DNA of 64,000 bases from Methylobacterium jeotgali (GCF_022179345.1 NZ_BPQR01000046.1:1-64000); one strand, 5' to 3'. Shown: positions 8,613 through 17,688, counted from the first letter of the stretch. A program made the numbers and translations. Notes: generated by a model not told the origin, from the sequence alone.

Positions 8613-9011
8613 TCAGGCCTGGGGCAGGTCCGGGGTGATGCCGAGCCGGTCGAGCCCCTCGGCGAGAAGGTCGCCGCCGTCCGGCTGGCGCAGGATCTCG
8701 CGCACGGCGCCCTCGCCCGCCGCCTCCCGCTCGCGGGCGAAGCGCACCGCGCCCTCCCAGTCCTCCGGCTCCATGTCGCCGCGCCCGACATAGAGCAGCG
8801 CCAGAAGCTCGGCCCGCTGGTCGTCGTTGAGCCCGGCGATCATCGAGCGGACCTCGGACTCCGTGGCGTCGTCGGTGCCGGAGACGAGCACGTCGGTGGC
8901 GCCGTCGTCGATCGGGTTCGAGCCGGAATCGGGGTCCGTCACCCCCTCCTTCACGTCGACCGCCCGCAGGCGCAGGATGATCTCGGTGACCGTATCGGGG
9001 GCAATGTCCAT
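8613..9011 (-). CDS. DUF3775 family protein
   Basis: This small acidic protein (132 aa) reads leftwards and converges with the cysteine hydrolase, 6 bases apart. The N-terminus (MDIAPDTVTEIILRLRAVDV) and the conserved core with LNDDQRAELLALLYVGRGD, EPEDWEGAVRFARE and a GDLLAEGLDRLG tail match DUF3775, a family of alphaproteobacterial proteins of unknown function. A poorly conserved Asp/Ser/Thr-rich insert occupies residues 25-55. No membrane segment or signal peptide is seen. The start ATG at 9011 gives the usual family N-terminus; longer in-frame extensions run into the dapB promoter region. Confidence 0.8.
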   Translation of the reverse strand: MDIAPDTVTEIILRLRAVDVKEGVTDPDSGSNPIDDGATDVLVSGTDDATESEVRSMIAGLNDDQRAELLALLYVGRGDMEPEDWEGAVRFAREREAAGEGAVREILRQPDGGDLLAEGLDRLGITPDLPQA

Positions 9012-9144
9012 GTCCGTCTCCGCTGCGTAAGGCCGTGGCTTCGACAACACCCGAGCCGGGAGCCGGTTCGCGCTCCTCCCTTGGCACCCTCCGCCGGAGC
9101 CTGTACCCGCGAGGCGGCGCGATCGGCGCGGGAGGTCTTGAGCG

Positions 9145-9942
9145 ATGCGGCTCGTCGTGGTCGGCGCCGAGGGGCGCATGGGGCGGATGCTGGTGCGGGC
9201 GGTGGCCGCCGCCGAGGGCTGCACGCTGTCGGGCGCCATCGAGCGCGAGGGCTCGGTCGCCCTCGGGCAGGATGCCGGCACGCTCGCGGGCATCGGGCCG
9301 CTCGGCGTCCCTGTCACCGACGACCCGCTCGCCGCCTTCGTCGAGGCCGAGGGCGTCCTCGACTTCACGGCGCCGGCCGCGACGCGCTTCTTCGCCGAGC
9401 TCGCCGCCCAGGCCCGCATCGTCCACGTCGTCGGCACCACGGGGCTGTCGGAGGACGACCTCAAGCGCCTGGAGGCCGCCTCCCGGCACGCGCGCATCGT
9501 GCGCTCGGGCAACATGTCGCTCGGGGTCAACCTGCTCGCCGGGCTGGTGCGCAAGGTCGCCGCCGCGCTCGGCGAGGAGTTCGACATCGAGATCGTCGAG
9601 ATGCACCACCGCATGAAGGTCGACGCGCCGTCCGGCACCGCGCTCCTCCTCGGCGAGGCGGCGGCGGAGGGGCGCGGCGTCGTGCTCGGCGACCGCCGCG
9701 TCTCCACCCGCGACGGGCATACCGGCGCCCGCAACCCCGGCGACATCGGCTTCGCGACGCTGCGCGGCGGCAGCGTCGTCGGCGACCATTCCGTGGTCTT
9801 CGCCGGCCCCGGCGAGCGCCTGACGCTCTCCCACCACGCCGAGGACCGGGAGATCTTCGCCCGCGGCGCCGTGCGCGCGGCGCTCTGGGCCTTCGACAAG
9901 AAGCCCGGCCTCTATTCGATGACAGACGTGCTCGGGCTTTAA
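9145..9942 (+). CDS. dapB: 4-hydroxy-tetrahydrodipicolinate reductase
   Basis: Reduces the dihydrodipicolinate precursor with NAD(P)H in the diaminopimelate and lysine pathway, feeding peptidoglycan. The 265-aa length is typical. The nucleotide-binding loop [12 protein letters not shown] is at residues 4-15. The catalytic and substrate-binding block [16 protein letters not shown] lies near residues 152-167 (His-His and Lys are the catalytic residues), followed by [14 protein letters not shown] and GDHSV. It is cytosolic. The upstream gap of 133 bases holds the divergent start of the DUF3775 gene; downstream, gpmA begins 96 bases away, so it may be a separate unit. Confidence 0.97.
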   Translation: MRLVVVGAEGRMGRMLVRAVAAAEGCTLSGAIEREGSVALGQDAGTLAGIGPLGVPVTDDPLAAFVEAEGVLDFTAPAATRFFAELAAQARIVHVVGTTGLSEDDLKRLEAASRHARIVRSGNMSLGVNLLAGLVRKVAAALGEEFDIEIVEMHHRMKVDAPSGTALLLGEAAAEGRGVVLGDRRVSTRDGHTGARNPGDIGFATLRGGSVVGDHSVVFAGPGERLTLSHHAEDREIFARGAVRAALWAFDKKPGLYSMTDVLGL

Positions 9943-10038
9943 GCACGCCGGCGGATCGTCGCGGCCCGCGCTTGGGGGCCGCGCCCCGCTCTGTTAGGAG
10001 CGCGGGACGAAGTCTCCCTCCGCAAGGACCGACACCCG

Positions 10039-10674
10039 ATGGAGCGCCTGCTCGTCCTCGCTCGCCACGGCCAGAGCGAATGGAACCTCAAGAAGCTCTT
10101 CACCGGCTGGCGCGACCCGGACCTGACGGAGCTCGGCGTCGAGGAGGCGAAGAAGGCCGGCCGCTGGCTCCTCGACCAGGGCTACCGCTTCGACGTGGCC
10201 TTCACCTCGAACCTCAAGCGCGCCCAGAAGACCTGCTCGCTGATCCTCGGGGAGATGGACCTCGCCGACATCGAGGTGGTGCGCGCCGCCGCCCTCAACG
10301 AGCGCGACTACGGCGACCTCTCGGGCCTCAACAAGGACGACGCCCGCGAGCGCTGGGGCGCCGAGCAGGTCCACGAGTGGCGCCGCTCCTACGACGTGCC
10401 CCCACCCGGCGGCGAGAGCCTCAAGGACACCGCCGCCCGCGTGCTGCCCTACTACATCGAGCACATCCTGCCGCGCGTCATGGCCGGCGACCGGGTGCTG
10501 GTGGCCGCCCACGGCAACTCCCTGCGCGCCCTCATCATGGTGCTGGACCGGATGACGCCGACGACCATCGCCAGCCTTGAGATCGCCACCGGCATCCCGA
10601 TCGTCTACCGCCTGCGGGCCGACACCACGGTCGCCATGAAGAGCGTGCTCGACCGCGACATCGACGAGCACTGA
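10039..10674 (+). CDS. gpmA: 2,3-bisphosphoglycerate-dependent phosphoglycerate mutase
   Basis: Interconverts 3- and 2-phosphoglycerate in glycolysis and gluconeogenesis. This 211-aa protein belongs to the short alphaproteobacterial dPGM group. The phospho-histidine motif [10 protein letters not shown] places the active His at residue 10. Further motifs are [32 protein letters not shown] and the second catalytic His in [13 protein letters not shown]. The alkB gene starts 8 bases after its stop, suggesting co-transcription. In a methylotroph this enzyme would also serve the serine cycle, which is inference. Confidence 0.96.
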   Translation: MERLLVLARHGQSEWNLKKLFTGWRDPDLTELGVEEAKKAGRWLLDQGYRFDVAFTSNLKRAQKTCSLILGEMDLADIEVVRAAALNERDYGDLSGLNKDDARERWGAEQVHEWRRSYDVPPPGGESLKDTAARVLPYYIEHILPRVMAGDRVLVAAHGNSLRALIMVLDRMTPTTIASLEIATGIPIVYRLRADTTVAMKSVLDRDIDEH

Positions 10675-10681
10675 GGTCGCT

Positions 10682-11329
10682 GTGCCGGCGCGCCCCGTCA
10701 TCCTCGCGCCGGGCCTCGTCCACCATCCAGGCTGGCTCGATCGCGCGGCCCAGGCCCGCCTCGCGGCGGAGGTCGAGGCGGTGCTGGTAGCAGCCCCGCC
10801 CTTCACGCCGCGGATGCCGCGTACCGGAAAACCCTTCTCGGTGCGGATGTCGAACGCGGGCCCCCTCGGCTGGGTCTCCGACGCGGGCGGCTACCGCTAC
10901 CAGCCGACGCATCCCGAGACCGGCGCGCCCTGGCCCGCCCTTCCGCCGCTGGCGCTCGCGGCCTGGGCGGCGCTCGCCGGCTACCCCGCCCCGCCGGAGG
11001 CCTGCCTCGTCAACCTCTACGGGCCCGAGGCGCGGATGGGGCTGCACCAGGACCGCGACGAGGATGATCTCGACGCCCCCGTGCTCTCGCTCTCCCTCGG
11101 GGCGCCGGCCCGCTTCCGCTACGGCGGGCTCTCCCGCAGCGACCCGACCCGCTCGATCCGCCTGGAGCCCGGCGACGCGCTGGTGATGGGCGGCGCTTCC
11201 CGCCTCTGCCACCACGGCGTCGACCGGGTGCTCAAGGCCGCCCCCGATCTCCTCGACCCCGGCGGCTCCTTTCCCGCACCGGGCTGGCGCTGCAACCTGA
11301 CGCTCCGGCGCGTCACCCGCCCCGCTTGA
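10682..11329 (+). CDS. alkB: AlkB-type alpha-ketoglutarate-dependent DNA dealkylase
   Basis: Removes methyl lesions such as 1-methyladenine and 3-methylcytosine from DNA or RNA by Fe(II)/2-oxoglutarate oxidation. 215 aa from a GTG start 8 bases after gpmA. The double-stranded beta-helix signature is present: the HxD iron ligands in LHQDRDED (near residues 121-123), the distal His in RLCHHGVDRVL (near 177-180), and two Arg for 2-oxoglutarate (RFRYGG and the C-terminal NLTLRRVTRP). N-terminal substrate-lid residues SVRMSNAGPLGWVSD match proteobacterial AlkB. No ada or other alkylation-response gene is adjacent, and no Ada box was looked for systematically. Confidence 0.93.
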   Translation: MPARPVILAPGLVHHPGWLDRAAQARLAAEVEAVLVAAPPFTPRMPRTGKPFSVRMSNAGPLGWVSDAGGYRYQPTHPETGAPWPALPPLALAAWAALAGYPAPPEACLVNLYGPEARMGLHQDRDEDDLDAPVLSLSLGAPARFRYGGLSRSDPTRSIRLEPGDALVMGGASRLCHHGVDRVLKAAPDLLDPGGSFPAPGWRCNLTLRRVTRPA

Positions 11330-11403
11330 CAGGAGGCGGGCGGGAGCCGACGCATCGGGTCTGCGGAGCCCGATCGAACGCCGCAGGGAGTGAGACCATC
11401 GCC

Positions 11404-12399
11404 ATGCCGCTGCTGAAGAATCCGCAGAGGACGCGCCGCGCGGGCCCCCTCCTCCGGACGGGGACGGCCCTCGGGCTCCTGCTTCTCTCAAGCCTTCCCG
11501 CCAGCCTTCCCGCCCTGGCCGAGACGGTCTTCCCGCCGGGCTCCCGCTTCGGCTTCGAGGCGCCCTCCGACATGTCGGTGTCGCGCCGCTTCACGGGCTT
11601 CGAGCGCCGGGAGGGCGGCGCCACGGTCTCCATCGTCGAGTTGCCGCCGAACGCCTTCCCGGACCTCGCGGCGAGCTTCACCGACGAGAGCCTCAAGGCC
11701 CAGGGCTTCGTCGTGCAGAAGCGGGAGGCGGTGAAGATCGGCGCCGCCGACGCCTACCTGTTCACCGGCGAGCAGCCGGCGGACGCCGCCGCCGGGACGC
11801 CGGCGGTGAAGAAATGGCTGCTCCTCGTCGGCGACGCGAGCGTCACCGGTATCATCATCGCCCAGTGCCTGCCGAGCGCCGAGACCGAGGCCTCGATGCG
11901 CGCCATGCTCACCGGGGCCATCGTGCGCCAGGCGCTGAGCCTCGACGAGCAGGTCCAGGCCCTGCCCTTCACGATCGGCGATCCGGCGGGCTTCCGGCCG
12001 GTGCGCGTGCTCGCCGGCAACTCGGTGCTGCTGACCAAGGGCCCCAAGGACCAGATGACGAGCCTGGAGCAGCCGATCCTGGTGCTCGCCCAGGCCGTCC
12101 AGACGCCGCCGACCGCCGAGCAGCGGGACGGCTTCGCCCGCTCGGCGCTCTACTCGAACCAGACCATGAAGGACTTCGTGATCGAGCGCTCGCAGAGCTA
12201 CCGGCAGAACGGCGTCGACTGGCACGAGATCGTGGCCCGTGCCAAGGACCTGCCCTCGGAGACGCCTGTCGTCGTCGCCCAGACCATCCGCTTCGCCCCC
12301 GACGGCTACCTGCGCGCGGTGGGCGTCGTCCGCGAGGACCAGCGCGCGGGCACGCTCGCCAAGTTCCGCGAGGTCGTGGACAGCGTGCAGATCAAGTAG
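11404..12399 (+). CDS. exported hypothetical protein
   Basis: This protein of 331 aa has an unknown function. The start ATG 11404 is preceded by a GGGAG-type ribosome site. Residues 1-38 form a signal peptide (twin Arg, hydrophobic LGLLLLSSLPASLP, cleavage near ALA/E). The mature part has two similar-looking halves: PPGSRFGFEAP...STVSIVELP-like and TIGDPAGFRPVRVLAGNSVLLT, each followed by a helix-rich region, suggesting a periplasmic protein with duplicated domains (inference). No metal or catalytic motif is seen. It converges with chrA, the two stops being 3 bases apart. Confidence 0.75.
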   Translation: MPLLKNPQRTRRAGPLLRTGTALGLLLLSSLPASLPALAETVFPPGSRFGFEAPSDMSVSRRFTGFERREGGATVSIVELPPNAFPDLAASFTDESLKAQGFVVQKREAVKIGAADAYLFTGEQPADAAAGTPAVKKWLLLVGDASVTGIIIAQCLPSAETEASMRAMLTGAIVRQALSLDEQVQALPFTIGDPAGFRPVRVLAGNSVLLTKGPKDQMTSLEQPILVLAQAVQTPPTAEQRDGFARSALYSNQTMKDFVIERSQSYRQNGVDWHEIVARAKDLPSETPVVVAQTIRFAPDGYLRAVGVVREDQRAGTLAKFREVVDSVQIK

Positions 12400-12402
12400 G
12401 CC

Positions 12403-13818
12403 TCACACGAGGCCGGAAAGGCGCAGCAGCAGCCCCGCCACGGCGCATCCCGCCAGCACGGGCAGGATGCCGAGCCGGAGGCCGAACACCGCCGCGAGCG
12501 CCGCCACCGACAGGGCGGCGGCGAAGGGATCGAGGCTCGCCAGGACCGGCACGTCGAGCCGCAGCGGCCCGGCGCTGAACGCCCGCGTCTGCGCGAACAG
12601 CGTGTGCAGGGCAAACCACAGCGACAGGTTGAGGATCACGCCCACGACCGCCGCGGTCACGGCCGCCAGTGCTCCGGCCAGCGCCCGGTTGCCGCGCAGG
12701 CGCTCGACATGGGGCGCGCCGAGGAAGATCCAGAGAAAGCAGGGCAGGAAGGTCACCCAGGTGGTGAGCAGCCCTCCCAGCGTCCCCGCCACGAGAGCCG
12801 GCAGCACGCCGGGCTGGCGGAAGGCCGCCATGAAGCCCACGAACTGCGTGACCATGATGAGCGGGCCGGGCGTGGTCTCGGCCATGCCGAGCCCGTCGAG
12901 CATCTCGCCGGGCCGGAGCCAGCCGTAATGGTCGACGGCCTGCTGGGCGACGTAGGCCAGGACCGCGTAGGCGCCGCCGAAGGTCACCAGGGCCATCTGC
13001 GAGAAGAACACCGCGATGCGGCCGAAGACATTGTCGGGGCCGAGGAGCGCGAGGAGCGCCAGCACAGGGGCGAGCCACAGGCCGCCCCAGAGCGCGAGCA
13101 TCCGCAGGGCGTGGCCGCGCGGCGCTCCGGACGCGGCGGCGTCGTCGCCGAGGAGGTAGGGGCCGGGATCGTCGGCGGGCGCGCCGCCATGGCCCGCTCC
13201 GGCCAGGAAGGCGGGCAGGCCGGCGCGCGCGCCGAGATAGCCTGCGAGGGCCGCCGCCAGCACGATCGCGGGGAAGGGCAGGTCGAAGGCGAAGATGCCC
13301 ACGAAGGCCAGCGCCGCGATCGCGACCATCGCCGGCCCCTTCAGGGCGCGCCGGCCGATGCGCACCACCGCCTGCAGCACGATGGCAAGCACCGCCGCCT
13401 TGAGGCCGAAGAAGAGGCCGGCGACGGGGCCGGTGCTGCCGAGGAGCGCGTAGAGCCAGCTCAGCGCCATGATCGCGACGAGGCCCGGCAGCACGAACAG
13501 CCCGCCGGCCACGAGCCCGCCCCGCGTGCCGTGCATCAGCCAGCCGACATAGGTGGCGAGCTGCTGCGCCTCGGGCCCCGGCAGGAGGGTGCAGAAGTTC
13601 AGCGCGTGCAGGAAGCGCCGCTCGGAGATCCAGCGCCGCTCCTCGACCAGAACCCGGTGCATCACCGCGATCTGCCCGGCCGGGCCGCCGAAGGACAGCG
13701 CCGCGATCTTCAGCCAGACCGGCAGCGCCTCGCGCAGGGTGACGGGCGTCGGCGGAGGCCCGTCGCCTGCCCGTGCGGCAGGTGCGGTCGTCGAGGGCTC
13801 GCTCGGGAGACCGTGCAT
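12403..13818 (-). CDS. chrA: chromate efflux transporter
   Basis: An inner-membrane exporter of chromate (CHR family), 471 aa. Two homologous CHR domains are visible. The N-terminal copy carries FGGPAGQIAVMHRVLVEERRW and LPGPEAQQLATYVGW; the C-terminal copy carries FGGAYAVLAYV and ETTPGPLIMVTQFVGF. About 10-12 hydrophobic segments alternate with short loops. The start ATG 13818 lies one base after the stop of the upstream ChrB-like gene, so the pair is an operon. Chromate is the known substrate of the family; sulfate-like oxyanions cannot be excluded. Confidence 0.93.
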   Translation of the reverse strand: MHGLPSEPSTTAPAARAGDGPPPTPVTLREALPVWLKIAALSFGGPAGQIAVMHRVLVEERRWISERRFLHALNFCTLLPGPEAQQLATYVGWLMHGTRGGLVAGGLFVLPGLVAIMALSWLYALLGSTGPVAGLFFGLKAAVLAIVLQAVVRIGRRALKGPAMVAIAALAFVGIFAFDLPFPAIVLAAALAGYLGARAGLPAFLAGAGHGGAPADDPGPYLLGDDAAASGAPRGHALRMLALWGGLWLAPVLALLALLGPDNVFGRIAVFFSQMALVTFGGAYAVLAYVAQQAVDHYGWLRPGEMLDGLGMAETTPGPLIMVTQFVGFMAAFRQPGVLPALVAGTLGGLLTTWVTFLPCFLWIFLGAPHVERLRGNRALAGALAAVTAAVVGVILNLSLWFALHTLFAQTRAFSAGPLRLDVPVLASLDPFAAALSVAALAAVFGLRLGILPVLAGCAVAGLLLRLSGLV

Positions 13819-13819
13819 G

Positions 13820-14662
13820 TCAGTCCCTCGTCTTCCGGGCCGTGGGCCAGTCGTGCGTCTCGCCCACCGCATCGCGGCACCAGCGGTAGAAGGCGTCGTA
13901 GATGAGCATCCCGGCATCGAGCTGGGCGAGGTCGTCGCCGTACATCCGCGACAGCCCGAGCGAGACGGCGAGGAGGCCGGCAACCTCGGGCGCGAGGTCC
14001 GGCCGGGCCGTGTCGGCCCCGCGCACGATGGTGGCGAGCCGCAGGAGCGGCTCGGTCGCGAGCCCGAGTTCCTCGATCATCACGTCGAAGGTGCAGGCGG
14101 GTCCGCGATGGCTCCAGATCGCGGCGGGATCGTCGATGTCGAAGGGGGCCGCCGCGAAGCGCTCCGCGACGCCGGCAACCTCGGCCGCCGGAACGAACAG
14201 CACCATCGCGAGCGGATCGACGAAGCGGCGGATCAGCCACGGACAGGCGATGCGATCGATCTTGGGCCGGGCCCGCGTCACCCAGACCGTGCGGCCGCGA
14301 TGATCCCGGCGGGGCAGCTTCGCTTCGGGCACCGCCGGCAGGCCGGCACGGATCCAGGCGGCCAACCCGCCTTCCAGAATCTCGGCCCGGTGACCGTGGC
14401 CGCGCAGGAGCGCCGCGACCCCGTGGGAAAGGGCGCCGCCGTCGCCGCAGACGATCACCACGCCGCGTTCGCCGACGGACGACGCCCAGTCGCCGATCCG
14501 GTCCTCGGAACGGCGCAGGCTCGCGGGCACGAGGACCGGCGCTTCGGTGAAGGCATCCTCGGTGCGGACGTCGATGACGATAGGCGCGTTCGGCGTGCCG
14601 GTCAGGCGCGCGAGCTTATCGGCGGAGATCGCGTTGAAGGCGGGCATGGCGCGTCCGAGCAT
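13820..14662 (-). CDS. chrB: rhodanese-ChrB fusion, chromate resistance protein
   Basis: This 280-aa protein has two parts. Residues 8-105 look like a rhodanese domain: PIVIDVRTEDAF, an active-loop candidate VIVCGDGGALSHGVAALLR with one Cys, and ILEGGLAAW. Residues 120-275 match the ChrB C-terminal domain (RPKIDRIACPWLIRRFVDP, FDVMIEELGL, DALYDAFY-like end). ChrB is a chromate-responsive regulator or accessory protein for ChrA in Ochrobactrum and relatives; here the usual N-terminal part is replaced by a sulfurtransferase fold. It is co-transcribed with chrA (1-base gap). The start may be ATG 14662 or ATG 14647. Confidence 0.85.
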   Translation of the reverse strand: MLGRAMPAFNAISADKLARLTGTPNAPIVIDVRTEDAFTEAPVLVPASLRRSEDRIGDWASSVGERGVVIVCGDGGALSHGVAALLRGHGHRAEILEGGLAAWIRAGLPAVPEAKLPRRDHRGRTVWVTRARPKIDRIACPWLIRRFVDPLAMVLFVPAAEVAGVAERFAAAPFDIDDPAAIWSHRGPACTFDVMIEELGLATEPLLRLATIVRGADTARPDLAPEVAGLLAVSLGLSRMYGDDLAQLDAGMLIYDAFYRWCRDAVGETHDWPTARKTRD

Positions 14663-14756
14663 GGGAGCGGGACGCGATACTTCGGCCTGTCGCCTCGTGG
14701 GGAGATCGCCGTCCCCTCACGCGCCATAGGCCAGGACCGGCCGCCGCCTGTCAAGC

Positions 14757-16190
14757 TCAGGCGGCGACACGCCCTTCCAGCGGGAAGACCTTGGCGGGGT
14801 TCATGAGCCAGGCGGGATCGAAGACGTTGCGCACCCGCATCTGCTGCTCGAGATCGGCCTGGGCGTACTGGAAGCGCATCAGCTCGCGCTTCTCGATGCC
14901 GACCCCGTGCTCGCCGGTGAGGCAGCCGCCGACCTCGACGCAGAGCTTGAGGATCTCGTCGCCCGCCGCCTCCGCCGTCTCGATCTGGCCGGGGGTGTTG
15001 ATGTCGAAGAGAATCAGGGGGTGCAAGTTGCCGTCGCCGGCATGGAAGACGTTGGCGACGCGAAGCCCCTTCTCGGCGCAGATCGCCCCGATCCGCTCCA
15101 GCACGTAGCCGAGGCGGCCGGTGGGGATGGTGCCGTCCATGCAGATGTAGTCGGAGATGCGGCCCGTGGCGCCGAAGGCGGACTTGCGGCCCTTCCAGAT
15201 CGCGGCGCTCTCCGCCTCGGAGCGGGAGACGCGCAGGCTCGTCGGCCGGAAGCCCTGCGCGATCGCCTCGATGCGCCCGAGCATGTCGTCGATCTCGGCG
15301 TTCGACCCCTCGACCTCGATGATGAGCATCGCCTCGGCGTCGCGGGGATAGCCGGCCTGGGCAAAATCCTCGGTGATGAGGATCGCCTCCCGGTCCATGT
15401 ACTCGATCGCCACGGGGATGATGCCGGCGGCGATGATCGCGGCGACGCAGTCGCCCGCGTCCTCGACCGAGGAGAAGCCGACGAGCGCCGGCCGGGCCCC
15501 CTCGGCGGCCCGCAGGATGCGCACGCTCGCCTCGGTGACGATGCCGAGCTGCCCCTCCGAGCCGCAGATCAGGCCGAGGAGATCGTAGCCGCCGGCATCG
15601 AGGTGGCGCCCGCCGATCTCGACCACGGTGCCGTCGTTCATCACCAGGGTGACGCCGAGCAGGTTGTTGGTGGTGACCCCGTATTTCAGGCAGTGCGCCC
15701 CGCCGGAGTTCATGGCGATGTTGCCGGCGATGGTGCAGGCGAGCTGGCTCGACGGGTCCGGGGCGTAGAAGAAGCCCTCGTGGGAGACCGCCCCGGAGAT
15801 GGCGAGGTTGGTGATGCCCGCCTCGACCCGCGCGGTGCGGTTGGCGAAGTCCATGTCGAGGACGCGGGTCATCTTGCCCACCCCGAGGATGATCGCGTCC
15901 TCCTGGGCGATGGCGCCGCCGGCGAGCGAGGTGCCGGCGCCCCGGGGCACCACCCGCACGCCGTTGGCGTGGCAGAAGGCCATCACCGCGGAGACCTCGG
16001 CCGTGGTCGAGGGCAGGACGACGGCGAGCGGCAGCTTGCGGTAGGCGGTGAGCCCGTCCGACTCGAACGCCCGGCGCTCGTCCTCGCTCGTCACCAGCGC
16101 CTCGGCGGCCACCAGCGGGCGCAAGCCTTCGATGATCGCGTCGCGGCGGGCGACCACGCCCGGATCGGGCTCGGGAAACCGGATCGACAT
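14757..16190 (-). CDS. glcD: FAD-linked oxidase, GlcD-like subunit
   Basis: A 477-aa FAD_binding_4 plus FAD-oxidase_C protein. The FAD-binding core reads VVPRGAGTSLAGGAI (near residues 78-92), then DPSSQLACTIAGNIAMNSGG and GSEGQLGIVTEASVRIL. The C-terminal part holds the metal-binding HAGDGNLHPLI motif and GCLTGEHGVGIEKR, characteristic of glycolate and D-lactate oxidases. GlcD oxidises glycolate to glyoxylate with GlcE and GlcF, passing electrons to the membrane. Neither glcE nor glcF is adjacent (the next gene upstream on this strand is absent, and the cytochrome c gene is divergent), so it could equally be a D-lactate or D-2-hydroxyacid dehydrogenase. Confidence 0.87.
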   Translation of the reverse strand: MSIRFPEPDPGVVARRDAIIEGLRPLVAAEALVTSEDERRAFESDGLTAYRKLPLAVVLPSTTAEVSAVMAFCHANGVRVVPRGAGTSLAGGAIAQEDAIILGVGKMTRVLDMDFANRTARVEAGITNLAISGAVSHEGFFYAPDPSSQLACTIAGNIAMNSGGAHCLKYGVTTNNLLGVTLVMNDGTVVEIGGRHLDAGGYDLLGLICGSEGQLGIVTEASVRILRAAEGARPALVGFSSVEDAGDCVAAIIAAGIIPVAIEYMDREAILITEDFAQAGYPRDAEAMLIIEVEGSNAEIDDMLGRIEAIAQGFRPTSLRVSRSEAESAAIWKGRKSAFGATGRISDYICMDGTIPTGRLGYVLERIGAICAEKGLRVANVFHAGDGNLHPLILFDINTPGQIETAEAAGDEILKLCVEVGGCLTGEHGVGIEKRELMRFQYAQADLEQQMRVRNVFDPAWLMNPAKVFPLEGRVAA

Positions 16191-16216
16191 CGGGCGCCTC
16201 CCTGACGGTTGGACGA

Positions 16217-16234
16217 CGCCGGCTTCAGCCGGCG
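16217..16234. repeat. small inverted repeat upstream of glcD-like gene
   Basis: CGCCGGC, loop TTCA, GCCGGCG: a perfect 7-bp stem lying 27-44 bases upstream of the glcD-like start, inside the divergent promoter region shared with the cytochrome c gene. It may be a leader hairpin or a chance GC-rich palindrome. Confidence 0.4.
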
Positions 16235-16448
16235 CTCAGCATCCCCGGAGCAGTCTACCGTCGCCGCTCCCGGCCGAAGTTTAACTGAAACGCTTCCAGG
16301 CCATACCGGAAATGTCAGGCGGCGAAGGGGCTTCCATTCGCCGCAGGCGCCCTAGATGGCCCTTCCGCAGTTTCAAACTTGACCTGTTCTAAACCCGAAG
16401 CTCGGCTATAAGCCGTTGCCCCATGTCTCAACGGAGGAGGAAACACCC

Positions 16449-16814
16449 ATGCGTCACCTGATCCTCGGCGCGGTCCTCGCGCTGTCCCTGCCGCTCGCGG
16501 CGCAGGCGCAGGAGGCCGGCGACGCGGCGGCCGGCGAGAAGGCCTTCGCGCCCTGCAAGGCCTGCCACAACTTCGAGAAGAACGGCGTCGGCCCGCAGCT
16601 CAAGGGCATCGTCGGCGAGAAGGCCGGCCAGGGCCGCGACGGCTACAACTTCTCGGCCGCGCTCAAGAACTCCGGGATCACCTGGGACGAGGCCAACCTC
16701 AAGGAGTGGCTGAGAGACCCGAAGGCCAAGGTGCCCGGCACCAAGATGGTCTTCCCCGGCATCAAGGACGACAAGAAGCTCGCCGACGTCATCGCCTACC
16801 TGAAGACGAAGTAG
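16449..16814 (+). CDS. class I cytochrome c (c2/c550-like)
   Basis: A soluble periplasmic electron carrier of 121 aa. Start ATG 16449 has a strong GGAGGAGG site 9 bases upstream. Residues 1-21 are a signal peptide ending in AQA. One heme site CKACH (36-40) and a distal Met in GTKMVFPG (near residue 99) define a class I fold of about 100 mature residues. Conserved NGVGPQLKGIVG and YNFSAALKNSG are typical of alphaproteobacterial c2/isocytochrome c. It may accept electrons from the cytochrome bc1 complex or from periplasmic dehydrogenases; the divergent GlcD-like oxidase is not a proven partner. It ends in a clear terminator. Confidence 0.93.
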   Translation: MRHLILGAVLALSLPLAAQAQEAGDAAAGEKAFAPCKACHNFEKNGVGPQLKGIVGEKAGQGRDGYNFSAALKNSGITWDEANLKEWLRDPKAKVPGTKMVFPGIKDDKKLADVIAYLKTK

Positions 16815-16834
16815 GTTCGGCACGCTCCGATGCG

Positions 16835-16863
16835 AAGGCCGCCCCCGCCGGGGCGGCCTTTTT
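16835..16863 (+). terminator. intrinsic terminator of the cytochrome c gene
   Basis: A perfect 11-bp stem (AAGGCCGCCCC at 16835-16845, GGGGCGGCCTT at 16850-16860) with a 4-base loop and a following short T run, 21 bases after the cytochrome c stop. It is the clearest intrinsic terminator in the window. Confidence 0.88.
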
Positions 16864-16944
16864 CGTTTGCGCCAGGCAATGGGGCCGCCCTGTCATGCCC
16901 GCCGACACGCGGGCACGCGGCCTTAAGGAAGTGTCAACGATCTA

Positions 16945-16964
16945 TATACACCCTCAGTTGTATA
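16945..16964. promoter_or_regulatory. AT-rich dyad near a possible -10 element
   Basis: TATACA (16945-16950) and TGTATA (16959-16964) form a 6-8-6 inverted repeat immediately downstream of, and overlapping, the TATATA stretch that could be a -10 element for the small gene at 16977. Such an AT-rich patch is conspicuous in this GC-rich DNA. It is a candidate operator for the OhrR/MarR-type protein encoded 200 bases away; this is inference. Confidence 0.45.
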
Positions 16965-16976
16965 GAGGGGGTCGAT

Positions 16977-17171
16977 ATGGTTGCACATCTGCTTTCCAGG
17001 GACGACGGCGAGGCTGCGGCGCTATCGCATCGCCTCGACCTTCTCGAGCAGGTGCTCGACAGCGCCATCGAGCTGCGGGCGCTCGTGGACATGACGGGCA
17101 TCGCCTCGCTCCAGCTGCTCGCCGAGATGATGCTGCGCGAGGCGAGCCGCGAGATCGACGCCGCCGTCTGA
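16977..17171 (+). CDS. small helical hypothetical protein
   Basis: A 64-aa protein with ATG 16977 about 6 bases after a GAGGGGG ribosome site. The composition is amphipathic and helical: HRLDLLEQVLDSAIELRAL, then LQLLAEMMLREASREID. It has no cysteine, no signal peptide and no membrane segment. It sits between the cytochrome c terminator and the convergent OhrR-type gene, behind an AT-rich promoter carrying a dyad, which argues for a real, regulated gene. Function unknown. Confidence 0.6.
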   Translation: MVAHLLSRDDGEAAALSHRLDLLEQVLDSAIELRALVDMTGIASLQLLAEMMLREASREIDAAV

Positions 17172-17181
17172 TCTGCGCGGC

Positions 17182-17688
17182 CTACTGCGCGCCCTCGTGG
17201 AGGCCGTCGCGCAGGGCGACGATGTGGTCGAGAAGCGCGCGGCGCTTGTCCAGGTCGAGACCGGTCATGCCGCCGGCCTGGTCGGGGATGCAGGACATCG
17301 CGCCGTGCAGCGCCCGCCCCTTCGGGGTGAGGAAAATGCTCACCTGCCGCTCGTCGGCGCGGTCGCGGGTGCGGCGCACATGCCCGGAGGCCTCGAGGCG
17401 CTTCAGCAGCGGCGTCAGGGTGCCGGAGTCGAGGAAGAGCCGCCCGCCGATCTCCTTGACCGTGAGGCCCTCCTGCTCCCAGAGCACCATCAGCACGAGA
17501 TACTGCGGGTAGGTCAGGTCGTGGGCGGCGAGGAGGCCCCGATAGGCCCGCCCGAAGGCGTGCGCCGCCGAGTAGACCGCGAAGCAGAGCTGGTTGTCGA
17601 GACGCTGCGGATCGGACGCGGGCGCGCCGTCCTCCCGCACGGGCGGGAGAGCCTCGCGGCGCGTCTCGGTCTTGTCTTGGCCCCGCAT
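17182..17688 (-). CDS. ohrR: OhrR-type MarR-family regulator
   Basis: A winged-helix repressor of 168 aa. [17 protein letters not shown] contains the conserved peroxide-sensing Cys of OhrR, followed by the family hallmarks [28 protein letters not shown] and [10 protein letters not shown]. OhrR represses the organic hydroperoxide reductase gene ohr until its Cys is oxidised. Start ATG 17688 is chosen because AGGAG lies 7 bases upstream; ATG 17745 would add 19 unconserved residues. No ohr gene is in the window, so the target is elsewhere or is the small gene next door. Upstream, TGTAATTTTACCG (about 17748-17760) is AT-rich and may be its own operator. Confidence 0.85.
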   Translation of the reverse strand: MRGQDKTETRREALPPVREDGAPASDPQRLDNQLCFAVYSAAHAFGRAYRGLLAAHDLTYPQYLVLMVLWEQEGLTVKEIGGRLFLDSGTLTPLLKRLEASGHVRRTRDRADERQVSIFLTPKGRALHGAMSCIPDQAGGMTGLDLDKRRALLDHIVALRDGLHEGAQ

